From Allobosea psychrotolerans (lineage in GTDB: Bacteria; Pseudomonadota; Alphaproteobacteria; Rhizobiales; Beijerinckiaceae), in NCBI RefSeq assembly GCF_002917105.1, contig NZ_PQFZ01000017.1:1-64000 (forward strand): DNA of 64,000 nucleotides, in the 5' to 3' direction. Position numbers and translations under genes: made by a program. Below the pieces are notes generated by a model that was given only the letters and a program-made list of their open reading frames with translations, made no database searches and was not told the origin of the DNA. Shown here piece by piece: positions 1 to 8,644 of this stretch. The stretch's first letter is position 1. Each line of letters opens with the position of its first letter.

Positions 1-489
1 GACCATCTCGACCGGCCGATCCGGATGACCAATGCCAGCCAGGCCCTGGTCTGGGACGCCGTCTACAAGCCCTATGGCGAGGTCGTCTCGATCACGGGCG
101 TGGCCACGCTCGACGCCCGCTTCCCCGGGCAATGGTTCCAGCTCGAGACCGGCCTGCACTACAACTGGCACCGCACCTACGACCCAACCACAGGACGATA
201 CCTCCAGACCGACCCACTCGGTTACGTCGATGGGCCATCCGTCAATGCTTACGCCAGCGGATCGCCGATGATGCTGACGGATCGGGAGGGGCTGGCGAGT
301 GGGGCCCTTACGAGCGGGCCAATGACGCGGATACCGCGTAATTCGCTAGTTCAAGAATGTGGAACGCGAACACTCAAGCGCGACTGTTATGCTGAATGTG
401 CTCATCTTCTTCCTTCTCCGTCAGGGGATCTTCAGAGTTCCGAATTTAGACGCTGTTACAGGCTTTGCACGGGGTCGTTATATGATTGA
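1..489 (+). CDS. RHS repeat-associated core protein, 3' end, with short Cys-rich C-terminal tail
   Basis: The reading frame is open from base 1, so the gene starts upstream of the window. The visible part is the end of an RHS core: a DHLDRPIRMT segment, a YKPYGEVVS-like segment, YDPTTGRYLQTDPLG, then a variant DREGL in place of the usual DPxGL boundary. RHS proteins form a shell around a C-terminal toxin that is autocleaved near this boundary. The tail after DREGL is only about 65 residues and carries five cysteines in a C..C...C....C...C pattern. I recognise no toxin family in it. The next gene starts inside this stop codon region, as expected for a toxin with its immunity gene. RHS identity is secure; a toxic function for the tail is inferred. 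Confidence 0.85.
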   Translation, partial: DHLDRPIRMTNASQALVWDAVYKPYGEVVSITGVATLDARFPGQWFQLETGLHYNWHRTYDPTTGRYLQTDPLGYVDGPSVNAYASGSPMMLTDREGLASGALTSGPMTRIPRNSLVQECGTRTLKRDCYAECAHLLPSPSGDLQSSEFRRCYRLCTGSLYD

Positions 490-694
490 TGAAAAATCGG
501 CTAAGCAAGTAAAAAAACTTATTGTTGATGCGATGGAGTCGATGAGTTCAAGTTTATTGCTGATAAATGGAAAATTTGAACCGGATACATACGAGTCAAT
601 GAAGCGAGTAATCGGAGAGGCGATTGGAAAATTAGAAGCGGAATATTTGGTTCATATATATAGAGAGCATCCTCATTTGGATGAACTGAAATAA
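482..694 (+). CDS. Small AT-rich protein, candidate immunity protein for the RHS tail
   Basis: This encodes 70 residues starting MIDEKSAKQVKKLIVDAMES. An upstream in-frame ATG at 359 exists, but the frame before 482 is antigen-like shadow inside the RHS tail. The ATG at 482 overlaps the RHS stop by eight bases (ATGATTGA), which suggests translational coupling. The protein looks helical and acidic/basic mixed, with no signal peptide or membrane segment, so it would stay in the cytoplasm. Base composition is much more AT-rich than the rest of the window, like many horizontally exchanged immunity genes. I recognise no family. Position and composition support an immunity role, but nothing in the sequence proves it. 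Confidence 0.55.
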   Translation: MIDEKSAKQVKKLIVDAMESMSSSLLLINGKFEPDTYESMKRVIGEAIGKLEAEYLVHIYREHPHLDELK

Positions 695-718
695 ATGCTC
701 CGCGATAGCCTGCCTCCA

Positions 719-1290
719 ATCGAACTGGATGATGCAGGTGACGACCAACTGCACGGTGACGCGGACCTATGCGTATGACGACGCCTGCAACATAGTCACC
801 GAAATGCAAAGCGCGTCGGCCTGGAGTTTTACGCATAGCGCGGCGAGTCACTCGTCGCAGGCGAGCCTAGGCGGGACGCTGAAGGGTAGCTACAGCTATT
901 ATAGGCTGGAGTGGCGGGCGATCCGTGCGGCGATCAACACGCCCCATCGGGCACGACGCATCTGATCTACGACACCGCCATGCGCTGGCGGAGGAGAATG
1001 CGGCCTCTGGTGCGACGATCCGGGAATATGTCTGGCTCGAGGGCAACGACCTCGGCCCCGATACAGGCCCGACCTCGCGACCGCTCAACGACAATGCGGC
1101 GGCCGGCCCCTCCGGCAAGCTCGGCTCGGCCGAGAACGACAATGACCCGTCAGCGCGCGCAATTGCCTTCGCTGGCGATCTCGCCAGCGCATTAGGGTTC
1201 TTTCATATTGGGGCGGCGGCCGGATTCCGCCGTTCCCCGGCCAAAACCCCGAACGGTCCTATCGATGACGGCGTCCGGACGAATGGCTAA
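719..1290 (+). pseudogene. Degraded, displaced RHS core remnant
   Basis: Frame fragments here resemble RHS sequence but are broken. Around 765-800 the translation reads TYAYDDACNIVTE, a YD-repeat. Around 950-985 it reads THLIYDTA, and after a frame change HALAEENAASGATIREYVWL, the segment that normally lies just upstream of the DHLDRP segment seen at base 1. A last in-frame stretch runs to 1290 and ends without a DPxGL boundary. There is no good start codon or ribosome site. The arrangement (full tip, immunity gene, older broken tip) is known for RHS loci that swap C-terminal cassettes. I read it as an inactive remnant of an earlier tip. Confidence 0.6.
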
Positions 1291-2000
1291 TCCCCGCCAC
1301 CGCCGCCGCACCCACCGCCATCGCCCCCGCCACCGTCACTGCTGCTGTCCGACCCGCTGCTGTCGCTGTTGTCGCTGAGGCCGTCCGTTCCGCCGTCATA
1401 GGAGCTGTCGGAAAAGTCGCCGCCGCATTGCGAGCCGGCATCGCCGTTGCGGCGCAGCTGCGCGCAATCGGGATAGTAGCGATAGCCGCCCGGAATGTTC
1501 AGCTTCACGTCCAGCGCGAAGAGCAGCGGCAGCCGCGACGGCTTCGTGGGATTGATGCCGTCCTCACGGCAGCACTGGAGCCAGACACGGCGCAGGCCGG
1601 TATTGTCCTGCTTGCGGCCCTCAGCCAGGGCGACCGCCGGCGTATGGTGCAGAAACCCGCCGAAAGCCTGGCGGCAAAAATCCTGATAGGCGCGGGTGTA
1701 GAGGATGAACTCGTGCCACAGATCGTCCGCCACCTGCGAGGGCATGGCGACATAGCGCTGCCCGCTGTTGAGATAGGCGAGAAAGAACTGCCGCAGGCCC
1801 TGGGCGACGAGGGCCGTCTCCTTTCGGGTAAAGCCGCGATGATGGGCCGCGAGCTTGTCGAGCAGGCCCGGCGGCCAGCTGTAGTTGCGAATATACTCGG
1901 CCTGCTGCAGGCGGCGATGGGCCGGCCAGATCACCAGCCCGGCAACCAGAACGCCGCCCAGCGCCAGGCTCAGTGCGCCACTCAACCAGGCTGTCATCAT
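1287..2000 (-). CDS. Glycine-rich-domain-like membrane-anchored protein (GRDP-like)
   Basis: The product has about 237 residues. The start MMTAWLSG at 2000 is preferred over the ATG at 2015 because GGGGGAGC lies just before it. Residues 5-25 form a hydrophobic N-terminal segment followed by basic residues, consistent with a membrane anchor. The middle contains DDLWHEFILYTRAYQDFC, the hallmark motif of the GRDP-like family (DUF1399-type). The C-terminus is a low-complexity tail of Ser, Asp and Gly ending in Gly-rich repeats with single cysteines. The biochemical role of bacterial members is unknown. It stands alone between the RHS remnants and hmgA. Confidence 0.7.
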   Translation of the reverse strand: MMTAWLSGALSLALGGVLVAGLVIWPAHRRLQQAEYIRNYSWPPGLLDKLAAHHRGFTRKETALVAQGLRQFFLAYLNSGQRYVAMPSQVADDLWHEFILYTRAYQDFCRQAFGGFLHHTPAVALAEGRKQDNTGLRRVWLQCCREDGINPTKPSRLPLLFALDVKLNIPGGYRYYPDCAQLRRNGDAGSQCGGDFSDSSYDGGTDGLSDNSDSSGSDSSSDGGGGDGGGCGGGGGD

Positions 2001-2106
2001 TGCTCCCCCCGCCACGGGCGATCAGATCACGAGTGCAGGGTCGATGCATCCCCTTGCGGCAGGTGGCCGCGCGCCGATCTTCATAGCTCGTTTGGAACCC
2101 TCCCGA

Positions 2107-2224
2107 GCCCTCATCCTGAGGAGCGCTCTGCAGGAGCGCGTCTCGAAGGATGCTCCAGGAGGCTCCCGTGCAAACTGGAGCATCCTTCGAGACGCCGCGT
2201 ATCGCGGCTCCTCAGGATGAGGGC
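2107..2224. repeat. Cloverleaf-type palindromic repeat, copy 1
   Basis: An 18-bp outer stem GCCCTCATCCTGAGGAGC at the left pairs with its reverse complement at the right end. Inside are a main stem (GTCTCGAAGGATGCTCCAG and its complement) and two short side hairpins, GCGCTC/GAGCGC and CCGCG/CGCGG. Closely related copies lie at 9615-9733 and 60570-60688 with different side-arm sequences. This copy sits downstream of the converging ends of the region between the GRDP-like gene start and the hmgA stop. It may act as a transcription terminator or mRNA stabiliser for hmgA. Confidence 0.85.
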
Positions 2225-2244
2225 TGGCGATTCCAGACGGTCTC

Positions 2245-3558
2245 TCACCAATCCGGCGTGATCTTTGTTGGGTCGAAGCGCTTTTTCAGCCCGTCCCAGC
2301 AATCGATGTAGTTGCTCTGCAAGGTCGCGAGTTCGGAGGCGAACTTCGTCAGCTTCTGCGGGAAGCGGCTCTCGAACATGAAGGCCAGCGTATTGGTCAG
2401 CTTGACCGGCTTCTGCTCGCCGGTGCTGGCGTGCTCGAAGGCGCTGGCATCGGGGCCATGCGGCAGCATCATGTTGTGCAGGCTGAAGCCGCCGGGCGTG
2501 AAGCCTTCGGGCTTGGCGTCATAGACGCCGTAGATCAGCCCCATGAACTCCGACATGATGTTGCGATGATACCAGGGCGGGCGGAAGGTGTTCTCCGCCA
2601 CCGCCCAGCGTTCGGGGAAGATGACGAAGTCGATATTGGCGGTGCCCTCGCTTTCGCTGGGCGCGGTCATGACGGTGAAGATCGACGGGTCGGGGTGGTC
2701 GAAGGAGATCGCGCCGACCGGCGAATAGCGGCGCAGGTCATATTTGTAGGGCGCGTAATTGCCGTGCCAGGCGACGACGTCGAGCGGCGACTGGCCGATC
2801 TCGGTGCGGTAGAGTTCGCCGCACCATTTCACGGTCAGGCTGCTCGGGACCTCCTTGTCCTCATAGCTTGCGACGGGTGTGAGGAAGTCGCGGGCATTGG
2901 CGAGGCAGTTGGCGCCGATCGGGCCGCGATTGGGCAAGGTGAAGACGCCGCCGTAATTCTCGCAGACATAGGCGCGGGCCGTGGCGCCTGCGAGTTCGCA
3001 GCGGAAGATCACGCCGCGCGGGATGATGCAGACCTCGCCGGGCTCGATCGCGATGACGCCGAATTCGGTGTGGAAGCGCAGGCTGCCTTCCTGCGCGACG
3101 ATCAGCAACTCGCCGTCGGCATTGAAGAAATAGCTGTCGCGCATCGAGCTGTTCGCCAGGAGCAGATGGGCGGCCATGCCGCTTTGCGCCTCGACATCGC
3201 CGGCCGTCGTGATGGTGAAGAGCCCGCTGATGAAATCGCGCTCGCCATCGGGAATCGGCACAGGCCCCCAGCGCAACTGGCCGATCGGAAGCTCCGACTC
3301 GCCCGCATTCGGCGCGGAGCGGATCGCACCCTTGTCGATCTTCTTGTAGCGGCCCGAATGCTTCACGCTCGGGCGGATGCGGTAGAGCCAGGAGCGCTCA
3401 TTGTTGACACGCGGGGCGGTGAAGGCCGAACCGCTGAGCTGTTCGGCATAGAGCCCGTAATTGGCGCGCTGCGGTGAATTGCGGCCGACCGGCAGGGCAT
3501 GGGGCAGCGCCTCGGTCTCGAAACTGTTGCCGAAGCCGGACATGTATCCATCGCTCAT
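2245..3558 (-). CDS. hmgA: Homogentisate 1,2-dioxygenase
   Basis: This Fe(II) enzyme opens the ring of homogentisate to maleylacetoacetate in tyrosine and phenylalanine catabolism. The product has 437 residues, the usual length. It begins MSDGYMSGFGNSFETEA and contains the metal region YHRNIMSEFMGL (His and Glu ligands) followed by GGFSLHNMMLPHGPD (third His), as in the human and bacterial enzymes. The start at 3558 has AAGGAG at proper distance; the in-frame ATG two codons upstream is too close to it. Maleylacetoacetate isomerase and fumarylacetoacetase genes are not in the window. The divergent neighbour is a flavin monooxygenase. Confidence 0.97.
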   Translation of the reverse strand: MSDGYMSGFGNSFETEALPHALPVGRNSPQRANYGLYAEQLSGSAFTAPRVNNERSWLYRIRPSVKHSGRYKKIDKGAIRSAPNAGESELPIGQLRWGPVPIPDGERDFISGLFTITTAGDVEAQSGMAAHLLLANSSMRDSYFFNADGELLIVAQEGSLRFHTEFGVIAIEPGEVCIIPRGVIFRCELAGATARAYVCENYGGVFTLPNRGPIGANCLANARDFLTPVASYEDKEVPSSLTVKWCGELYRTEIGQSPLDVVAWHGNYAPYKYDLRRYSPVGAISFDHPDPSIFTVMTAPSESEGTANIDFVIFPERWAVAENTFRPPWYHRNIMSEFMGLIYGVYDAKPEGFTPGGFSLHNMMLPHGPDASAFEHASTGEQKPVKLTNTLAFMFESRFPQKLTKFASELATLQSNYIDCWDGLKKRFDPTKITPDW

Positions 3559-3642
3559 CGTCATCTCCTTGAGCCGGATGATGTCGGATGGGACCACACA
3601 ATGATCCGATCTGAAATCTGAATCCGTCTCTCATCAAGAGTT

Positions 3643-3694
3643 GGAGCGAGGTCGATGCGAAAAACCGGTTCCCGCTTTTTTTGCATCCTGCTCC
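3643..3694. repeat. Short palindromic repeat of the CGAAAAA...ACCGG family, inverted orientation
   Basis: The element has outer arms GGAGC/GCTCC and GATGC/GCATC and the inner motif GCGAAAAACCGG. Related elements lie at 16488-16521, 27291-27337, 37280-37325 and 44741-44781, where the conserved centre reads GTGG or GGGA followed by ACCGG or similar. It lies in the divergent region between hmgA and the luciferase-like gene. Such elements are common in Hyphomicrobiales genomes. No promoter could be assigned with confidence in 3559-3798. Confidence 0.7.
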
Positions 3695-3798
3695 AGCGCC
3701 GGTCGCAGCTGGCGCGGCGCGGCATGCGTGACTAGCTAGCGCGATAATCCACGCGCCACGCCGCGGGATGACGGAACGCGCTGCTGAAGGACGATATC

Positions 3799-4830
3799 AT
3801 GACACCGGCCCTCGAATTTGGCCTCGATACCTTCGGCGACGTGACCGTCGGGCCCGACGGCGCCTTGCTGCCCCATGCGGCGGTCATCCGCAACGTCGTG
3901 GCGGAAGGTGTCCTGGCCGACGAGGTCGGCGTCGATTTCTTCGGCATCGGCGAGCATCACCGCGAGGATTTCGCGGTCTCCACGCCCGAGATGGTTCTGG
4001 CGGCGATCGCGGCGCGGACAAGCCGGATCAGGCTCGGCTCCGCCGTGACCGTGCTCTCGTCCGATGATCCGGTCCGCGTCTTCCAGCGCTTCGCGACGCT
4101 CGACGCCGTGGCGAAGGGGCGCGCCGAAATCATCCTCGGGCGCGGCTCCTTCACCGAGTCCTTTCCCCTGTTCGGCTTCGATCTCGACCAGTACCAGACG
4201 CTGTTCGAGGAGAAGCTCGACCTCTTCGCCGAGCTCATCGCCAAGAAGGCGGTGACATGGAGCGGGACCACGCGCGCCTCGCTCACCGAACAGCGTGTCT
4301 TCCCGCCGATCGAGACGGGAACCCTGAAGACCTGGGTCGGCGTCGGCGGCAGCCCCGAATCCGTGGTTCGGGCGGCCAGATACGAATTGCCGATGATGCT
4401 GGCGATCATCGGCGGCGATCCCTTGCGCTTCAAACCCTATGTCGAGCTCTACAACCGCGCCTTCAGCCAGATGGCGCGGCCGGTCCAGCCCATCGGCGTG
4501 CACTCGCCCGGCTATGTCGCCGACAGCGACGCGCAGGCGCGGGAGGAACTCTGGCCCGACTTCAAGCGCATGCGGGACCGGATCGGCGCCGAGCGCGGCT
4601 GGGGGCCGATGAATCGCGCCGAGTTCGATCGGGAGGCCGATCGCGGCTCGCTCTATGTCGGAAGCCCCGAAACCGTGGGGCGGAAGATCGCGAACACGGT
4701 GAAAGCGCTCGGCGTTTCGCGCTTCCAGCTGAAATACAGCGCCGGCTCCTTGCCCCATGACCGGCTGATGCGCAGCATCGAGCTCTACGGCATGAAGGTC
4801 ATGCCCTTGGTGCGGGAACTCCTGGCCTGA
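3799..4830 (+). CDS. LLM-class flavin-dependent monooxygenase
   Basis: The product has 343 residues and belongs to the bacterial luciferase-like TIM-barrel family, which uses reduced FMN or F420. Support comes from the N-terminal ADEVGVDFFGIGEHH segment, the middle IILGRGSFTESFPLFG segment and the C-terminal LYVGSPETVGRKI segment typical of LLM oxidoreductases. The start has AAGGA about eight bases upstream. It is transcribed alone and ends at a hairpin shared with the convergent M24 gene. The substrate is not identifiable. It is not a luxA or luxB gene, as length and motifs fit the broader family. Confidence 0.88.
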   Translation: MTPALEFGLDTFGDVTVGPDGALLPHAAVIRNVVAEGVLADEVGVDFFGIGEHHREDFAVSTPEMVLAAIAARTSRIRLGSAVTVLSSDDPVRVFQRFATLDAVAKGRAEIILGRGSFTESFPLFGFDLDQYQTLFEEKLDLFAELIAKKAVTWSGTTRASLTEQRVFPPIETGTLKTWVGVGGSPESVVRAARYELPMMLAIIGGDPLRFKPYVELYNRAFSQMARPVQPIGVHSPGYVADSDAQAREELWPDFKRMRDRIGAERGWGPMNRAEFDREADRGSLYVGSPETVGRKIANTVKALGVSRFQLKYSAGSLPHDRLMRSIELYGMKVMPLVRELLA

Positions 4831-4890
4831 GACGGCGCGCTTTGCTTGCTTGCGGGTGCGCGGTGAGCCGCGCTCTCGACTTGGCCGCGA

Positions 4891-4931
4891 GGACGTCCGC
4901 TGGCTGCGTCGGTGCAGCCAGCAGGGGCGTC
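4891..4931. terminator. Bipartite hairpin between convergent genes
   Basis: A perfect nine-base stem GCTGGCTGC/GCAGCCAGC with a six-base loop is enclosed by GGACG/CGTCC arms. It lies between the ends of the luciferase-like gene (+) and the M24 gene (-). No long T-run follows on either side. A bidirectional terminator is the most likely role. Confidence 0.5.
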
Positions 4932-4936
4932 CGGCC

Positions 4937-6151
4937 TCATCCCTGCAGCAGCGCGAGCGGGATCGTGCTGAAGACCTCGGGCGGACCGTTCTCGCGCAGG
5001 GCGAAGGTCTGGCCGACGCCGGCGGCGAGTCCGGTGCGCGTATCGGGGATCATGATGTGGACGAAGAAGACCATGTCTTTCTCCATCACCAGCGGGTTGC
5101 CGGAATAGATCATCGGCGGCACGTCCATCCAGGTCGGGCGATAGGTGCAGCCGAGCGCATAGCCGCAGGCCGAGAAGCGCTCCAGGCCGAAACCGGCCTC
5201 GTCGAGCACCTTGCGGTGAATGTCGTCGAGCGTGCCGAGTTCGCGCCCGGGACGCGCGGCGTCGAGCACCTGCCGCATCGCCTCGCAGGCGACCTCGTGC
5301 TGCGCCTGCTGGCGCGGGTCGAGCCGGCCCAGCACCAGAGTGTGTTCGATGCAGACATTGTAGCGGCAATAGGAGGCGCCGAGCTCGATCATGAGCTGGT
5401 CGGTCTCTTCCAGCATGCGCGGCCCGGCGACGCCGCGGCCATAGAGTGCGCGCGGGCCGGAATTCACCAGCGGGCCGCCGGCCGGCATGTCGCCCCCGCC
5501 CTCCAGCATCGCCGCGACGCCGGCTGCCGTCGGCACGCTGTCGAGCACGCCGGGCCTTGCCTTTCCCGCCATCGCGAGCACGGCTGCGTCGGCAAGCTCG
5601 CCGGCGCGGCGGATATAGGAGAGCTCGGCCGGGGATTTGACCAGCCGCTGCCGGCGCACGATGTCGGAGCCGTCGACGACCTCGGCGAAGCCGCTGAGCG
5701 CCGCCTCGACCTCGCGGCTGTTGGCGCCGGTCAGGCCATAGGTCGCGAATTCGACGCCGATGCGCGAACCCTTCAGGCCGAGCTCCTCCAGGATCGTCTT
5801 CATCTCGAAGGCCGGCCGCGCGCCCTCGGCATTGAGCCAGATCCTGACATCGTCATAGAGCGAGGCGACCTGGGCCTGGCGCAGATCGGGCCGGCGGGTC
5901 AGCAGCACCGTAGGGCGCTCGTCGGCGGTGATGATCCCGACCTGGAAGAAGACATAGCCGGCTGTGTCGAAGCCGGTGAGGTAGTAGTGGCTCTCCTGGG
6001 CGAAGACGAGCAGCGCAGAAAGGTTCCGCCGCATCAGCTCGGCGCGCGTGGCGGCGAGCCGGGCATCGTGTTCGGCCTTCTCGAAGCGCAAGGTGATGGC
6101 CCGGCCGCTGCCGGTGGTGGCGGAGATCTCTTTCATCACCAAGTCCTGCAT
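4937..6151 (-). CDS. M24-fold (creatinase/ectoine-hydrolase-like) protein, last gene of the importer operon
   Basis: The product has about 404 residues with a creatinase N-terminal domain (FAQESHYYLTGFDTAGYVFF) and a C-terminal pita-bread domain. The start at 6151 is chosen for the AGGAGAAGG just upstream. True M24 metallopeptidases have Asp, Asp, His, Glu, Glu ligands; here the first Asp region reads LMIELGASYCRYNVCIEHT, with Asp of the IDLG motif as Glu and the DITRT Asp lost, and GYALGCTY lacks the usual His. This resembles metal-independent creatinase and DoeA-type ectoine hydrolase, which split C-N bonds. It follows the ABC ATPase gene by 14 bases and has a paralogue at 11340-12518. The substrate is unknown. 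Confidence 0.85.
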   Translation of the reverse strand: MQDLVMKEISATTGSGRAITLRFEKAEHDARLAATRAELMRRNLSALLVFAQESHYYLTGFDTAGYVFFQVGIITADERPTVLLTRRPDLRQAQVASLYDDVRIWLNAEGARPAFEMKTILEELGLKGSRIGVEFATYGLTGANSREVEAALSGFAEVVDGSDIVRRQRLVKSPAELSYIRRAGELADAAVLAMAGKARPGVLDSVPTAAGVAAMLEGGGDMPAGGPLVNSGPRALYGRGVAGPRMLEETDQLMIELGASYCRYNVCIEHTLVLGRLDPRQQAQHEVACEAMRQVLDAARPGRELGTLDDIHRKVLDEAGFGLERFSACGYALGCTYRPTWMDVPPMIYSGNPLVMEKDMVFFVHIMIPDTRTGLAAGVGQTFALRENGPPEVFSTIPLALLQG

Positions 6152-6165
6152 CGCCTTCTCCTGTC

Positions 6166-7818
6166 TCAAGGATGGATCGGGGGCGGCATCGCCTCGAGCA
6201 GCGCGCGCGTATAGGGATGGCGCTTCTGCGCATCGAAATCGGCAGCCTCGAACAGATCGACGAGGTCGCCGCGATAGACCACGGCGATGCGGTGGGCGAG
6301 CTGGCGCACGAGGTTGAGATCATGCGTGATGAACAGGCATGAGGCCTTCGATTCCGCCTGGAGACCGACGAGCAGGCGCGCCACGGCGGCCTGCACGGAG
6401 ACGTCGAGCGAGGAGGTGATCTCGTCGCAGATCACCAGTTTCGGCCGCGCCGCGAAGGCGCGCGCGATCGCGACGCGCTGCTTCTCGCCGCCGGATAATT
6501 GATGCGGATAGCGCCCGGCGAAATCAGCCGGCAGCCGGACCTGCGCCAGCAGTTCGGCGACGCGCGCCTCGATGCCGCTGCCCTTGGCTAAGCCATAGAG
6601 CTTCAGGGGGCGCGCGATGATCTCGCCGACGCGCTGACGCGGGTTGAGCGAGGCATCCGGGTTCTGGAAGATGATCTGCGCCGCGCGGCGATAGCTGCGG
6701 CCGATCGCGCCGCGTTCCCGGACGACATGGTCGTCGAAGCTGATCGTACCGTTGAAATCGGCGATGCCGGCGATGGCCCGCGCGATGGTCGACTTGCCGG
6801 AACCGGATTCGCCGACGATGCCGAGGATCTCGCCCTCGCGGACATCGATATCGATCTTGCGCGCGCCTTCGATGGCGGCCTCGCCACGCCCCATCAGCTT
6901 TTGCAGCAGGGAGCGGCCGCCGTAGCGCACGGTCAGGTCCTGCGTCGCAAGCACGGTCGGGGCGGCGATGTCCGGTGCCGGACCGGAGAGCCGGATGTCG
7001 GGGCGGGGCGCGGCAGCTATCAGCGCGCGGGTGTAGTCATGCTGCGGATTGCGGAAGAGCGTCGCGGTCGCACCGCGTTCGACGATCTCGCCGCGATGGA
7101 TCACCGCCACGTCATGGGCGATGCGCGAGACCAGCGCGAGGTCATGCGAGATATAGAGCGCGGCGACCCCGGTATCCTCCTGAAGCCTTTGGAAGATGTC
7201 GAGGATCTGGCGCGAGGTGATGGTGTCGAGCGCCGTCGTCGGCTCGTCGAACAGGATGCATTCGGGGTCGCAGGCGAAGGCGGTCGCGATCACAACACGC
7301 TGCTTCTCGCCGCCCGAGGCCTCGTGCGGATAACGCTTCATCATCGCGGCCGGACGGGTGATGCCGGTGCGCGCAAGCAAAGCCTCGCCCTCGCCGAAGG
7401 CCTGCGCCTTGCTCATCTTGCGGTGGCGGATCAGGGTCTCGGCAAGCTGTTCGCCGAGCGTCAGCGTCGGGTTCAGCGAGGTGCTCGGATCCTGGAACAC
7501 CATGCCGATGCGCGCCCCGCGAATATCGGCGATCTGGCTTTTTGAGGTGGCGCGCAGGCTCTCGCCGCCCAGCAGCAGGTCGCCACCGAGTTCGCGCGCA
7601 TTGCGCGGCAGATAGCGCATGATCGCCCAGGCGAGCGAGGTCTTGCCGGAACCGGACTCACCGACGAGGCCGAGCGTCTTGCCGCGCGGAATGCTGATGT
7701 CGATGGATTTCAGCGCCTGGACCAGGCCGCCCGGCGTCTCATAGGCCAGCGAATAGCTGCGCGCCTCCAGGGCAGGGCGGGCGTCGGGGCGCGCAGCGGC
7801 AATAGCTGTGTTCTGCAT
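6166..7818 (-). CDS. Peptide/nickel-type ABC transporter, fused double ATPase (DppD-DppF type)
   Basis: The product has 550 residues and two complete ATP-binding domains. The first has GESGSGKTS (Walker A) and SGGEKQRVVIA (signature); the second has GESGSGKST and LSGGEKQRVAIARAF. Each ends with the oligopeptide ATPase C-terminal region. Fused ATPases of this kind energise dipeptide or oligopeptide importers. The start at 7818 lies seven bases after the permease stop and opens MQNTAIAAARPDARP. The genes upstream encode both permeases and the binding protein, so the importer is complete. Confidence 0.93.
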   Translation of the reverse strand: MQNTAIAAARPDARPALEARSYSLAYETPGGLVQALKSIDISIPRGKTLGLVGESGSGKTSLAWAIMRYLPRNARELGGDLLLGGESLRATSKSQIADIRGARIGMVFQDPSTSLNPTLTLGEQLAETLIRHRKMSKAQAFGEGEALLARTGITRPAAMMKRYPHEASGGEKQRVVIATAFACDPECILFDEPTTALDTITSRQILDIFQRLQEDTGVAALYISHDLALVSRIAHDVAVIHRGEIVERGATATLFRNPQHDYTRALIAAAPRPDIRLSGPAPDIAAPTVLATQDLTVRYGGRSLLQKLMGRGEAAIEGARKIDIDVREGEILGIVGESGSGKSTIARAIAGIADFNGTISFDDHVVRERGAIGRSYRRAAQIIFQNPDASLNPRQRVGEIIARPLKLYGLAKGSGIEARVAELLAQVRLPADFAGRYPHQLSGGEKQRVAIARAFAARPKLVICDEITSSLDVSVQAAVARLLVGLQAESKASCLFITHDLNLVRQLAHRIAVVYRGDLVDLFEAADFDAQKRHPYTRALLEAMPPPIHP

Positions 7819-7825
7819 CACGCCG

Positions 7826-8644
7826 TCACCGCCGCCCGCGCGGGTCGGTGAGATCGCGCAAGGCGTCCCCAAGCAGGTTGAAGCCGAGTGCAGCGAGCGC
7901 GATGGCGACGCCCGGTGCCGCGACGCAGATCGGGTTGCGGAACATGTATTGCCGCGCCTCGGCGATCATCAGGCCCCATTCGGTCGAAGGTGGTTGGGCG
8001 CCGAGCCCGAGGAAGCCGAGCGTCGCGCCGAGCATGATCGCGAAGGAGACCCGGATCGTCGCCTCGACGATGATCGGCGCGATGGTGTTGGGCATGATCT
8101 CGCAGGCGATGACATAGGCGGGGGACTCGCCCCGCGCCTGCGCCGCCAGCACGAATTCGCGGGTGCGCACCGAGAGCACCGTGCTGCGCGCGATGCGCGC
8201 CAGCCCCGGCATGAAGGCGATGGCGACCGCGAGCATGGCGTGGCCCGAGCCGCCGCCCAGCACCGTGACGATCAGCAAGGTGAAGAGCAGGTCCGGCACG
8301 GCGAGCAACCCGTCGAGCAGGCGCATGATCAGGCTGTCGACCGCGCCCCCGATTGCACCCGCGATCAGGCCGATCGCGCCGCCCGCTGCAACGCCGGCCA
8401 TGGTCGCGCCGAGCCCGAACAGGATAGTCGAGCGGGCGCCGTTGAGAATGCGCGAGAAGATGTCGCGGCCGAACTGGTCCGTGCCGAGCCAGTACGCGGC
8501 CGAGGGACCCTGGAGCCGCGACAGCGGGTGGAATTGCTGCGGGTCATAGGGCGCGATCAGCGGGCCGAGGATCGTCATCACGGCGATGAGCGCCAGAAGC
8601 ACGGCACCGGCGAGCCCGGTTGGATGTCGCAGCAGGTCACGCAT
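7826..8644 (-). CDS. Peptide-type ABC transporter permease (DppC family)
   Basis: The product has 272 residues. It has the DppC layout: an N-terminal membrane segment, a periplasmic stretch with YWLGTDQFGRDIFSRILNGAR, then five membrane segments with the EAA-loop EFVLAAQARGESPAYVIACEI contacting the ATPase. It overlaps the start region of the ATPase gene closely downstream and overlaps the DppB-type gene upstream by eight bases, which supports coupled translation. Confidence 0.93.
   Translation of the reverse strand: MRDLLRHPTGLAGAVLLALIAVMTILGPLIAPYDPQQFHPLSRLQGPSAAYWLGTDQFGRDIFSRILNGARSTILFGLGATMAGVAAGGAIGLIAGAIGGAVDSLIMRLLDGLLAVPDLLFTLLIVTVLGGGSGHAMLAVAIAFMPGLARIARSTVLSVRTREFVLAAQARGESPAYVIACEIMPNTIAPIIVEATIRVSFAIMLGATLGFLGLGAQPPSTEWGLMIAEARQYMFRNPICVAAPGVAIALAALGFNLLGDALRDLTDPRGRR

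Noticed and set aside
359..481. Longer start for the candidate immunity gene at 359
   Set aside because: This part lies inside the RHS tail reading frame with no ribosome site; the ATG at 482 overlaps the RHS stop and gives a compact protein.
2431..3477. Long open frame opposite hmgA
   Set aside because: It mirrors a well-supported gene, has no family similarity and its composition is the usual antisense bias of GC-rich codons. The same holds for 7808-8674 (+), 16696-17379 (+) and 39027-40691 (+).
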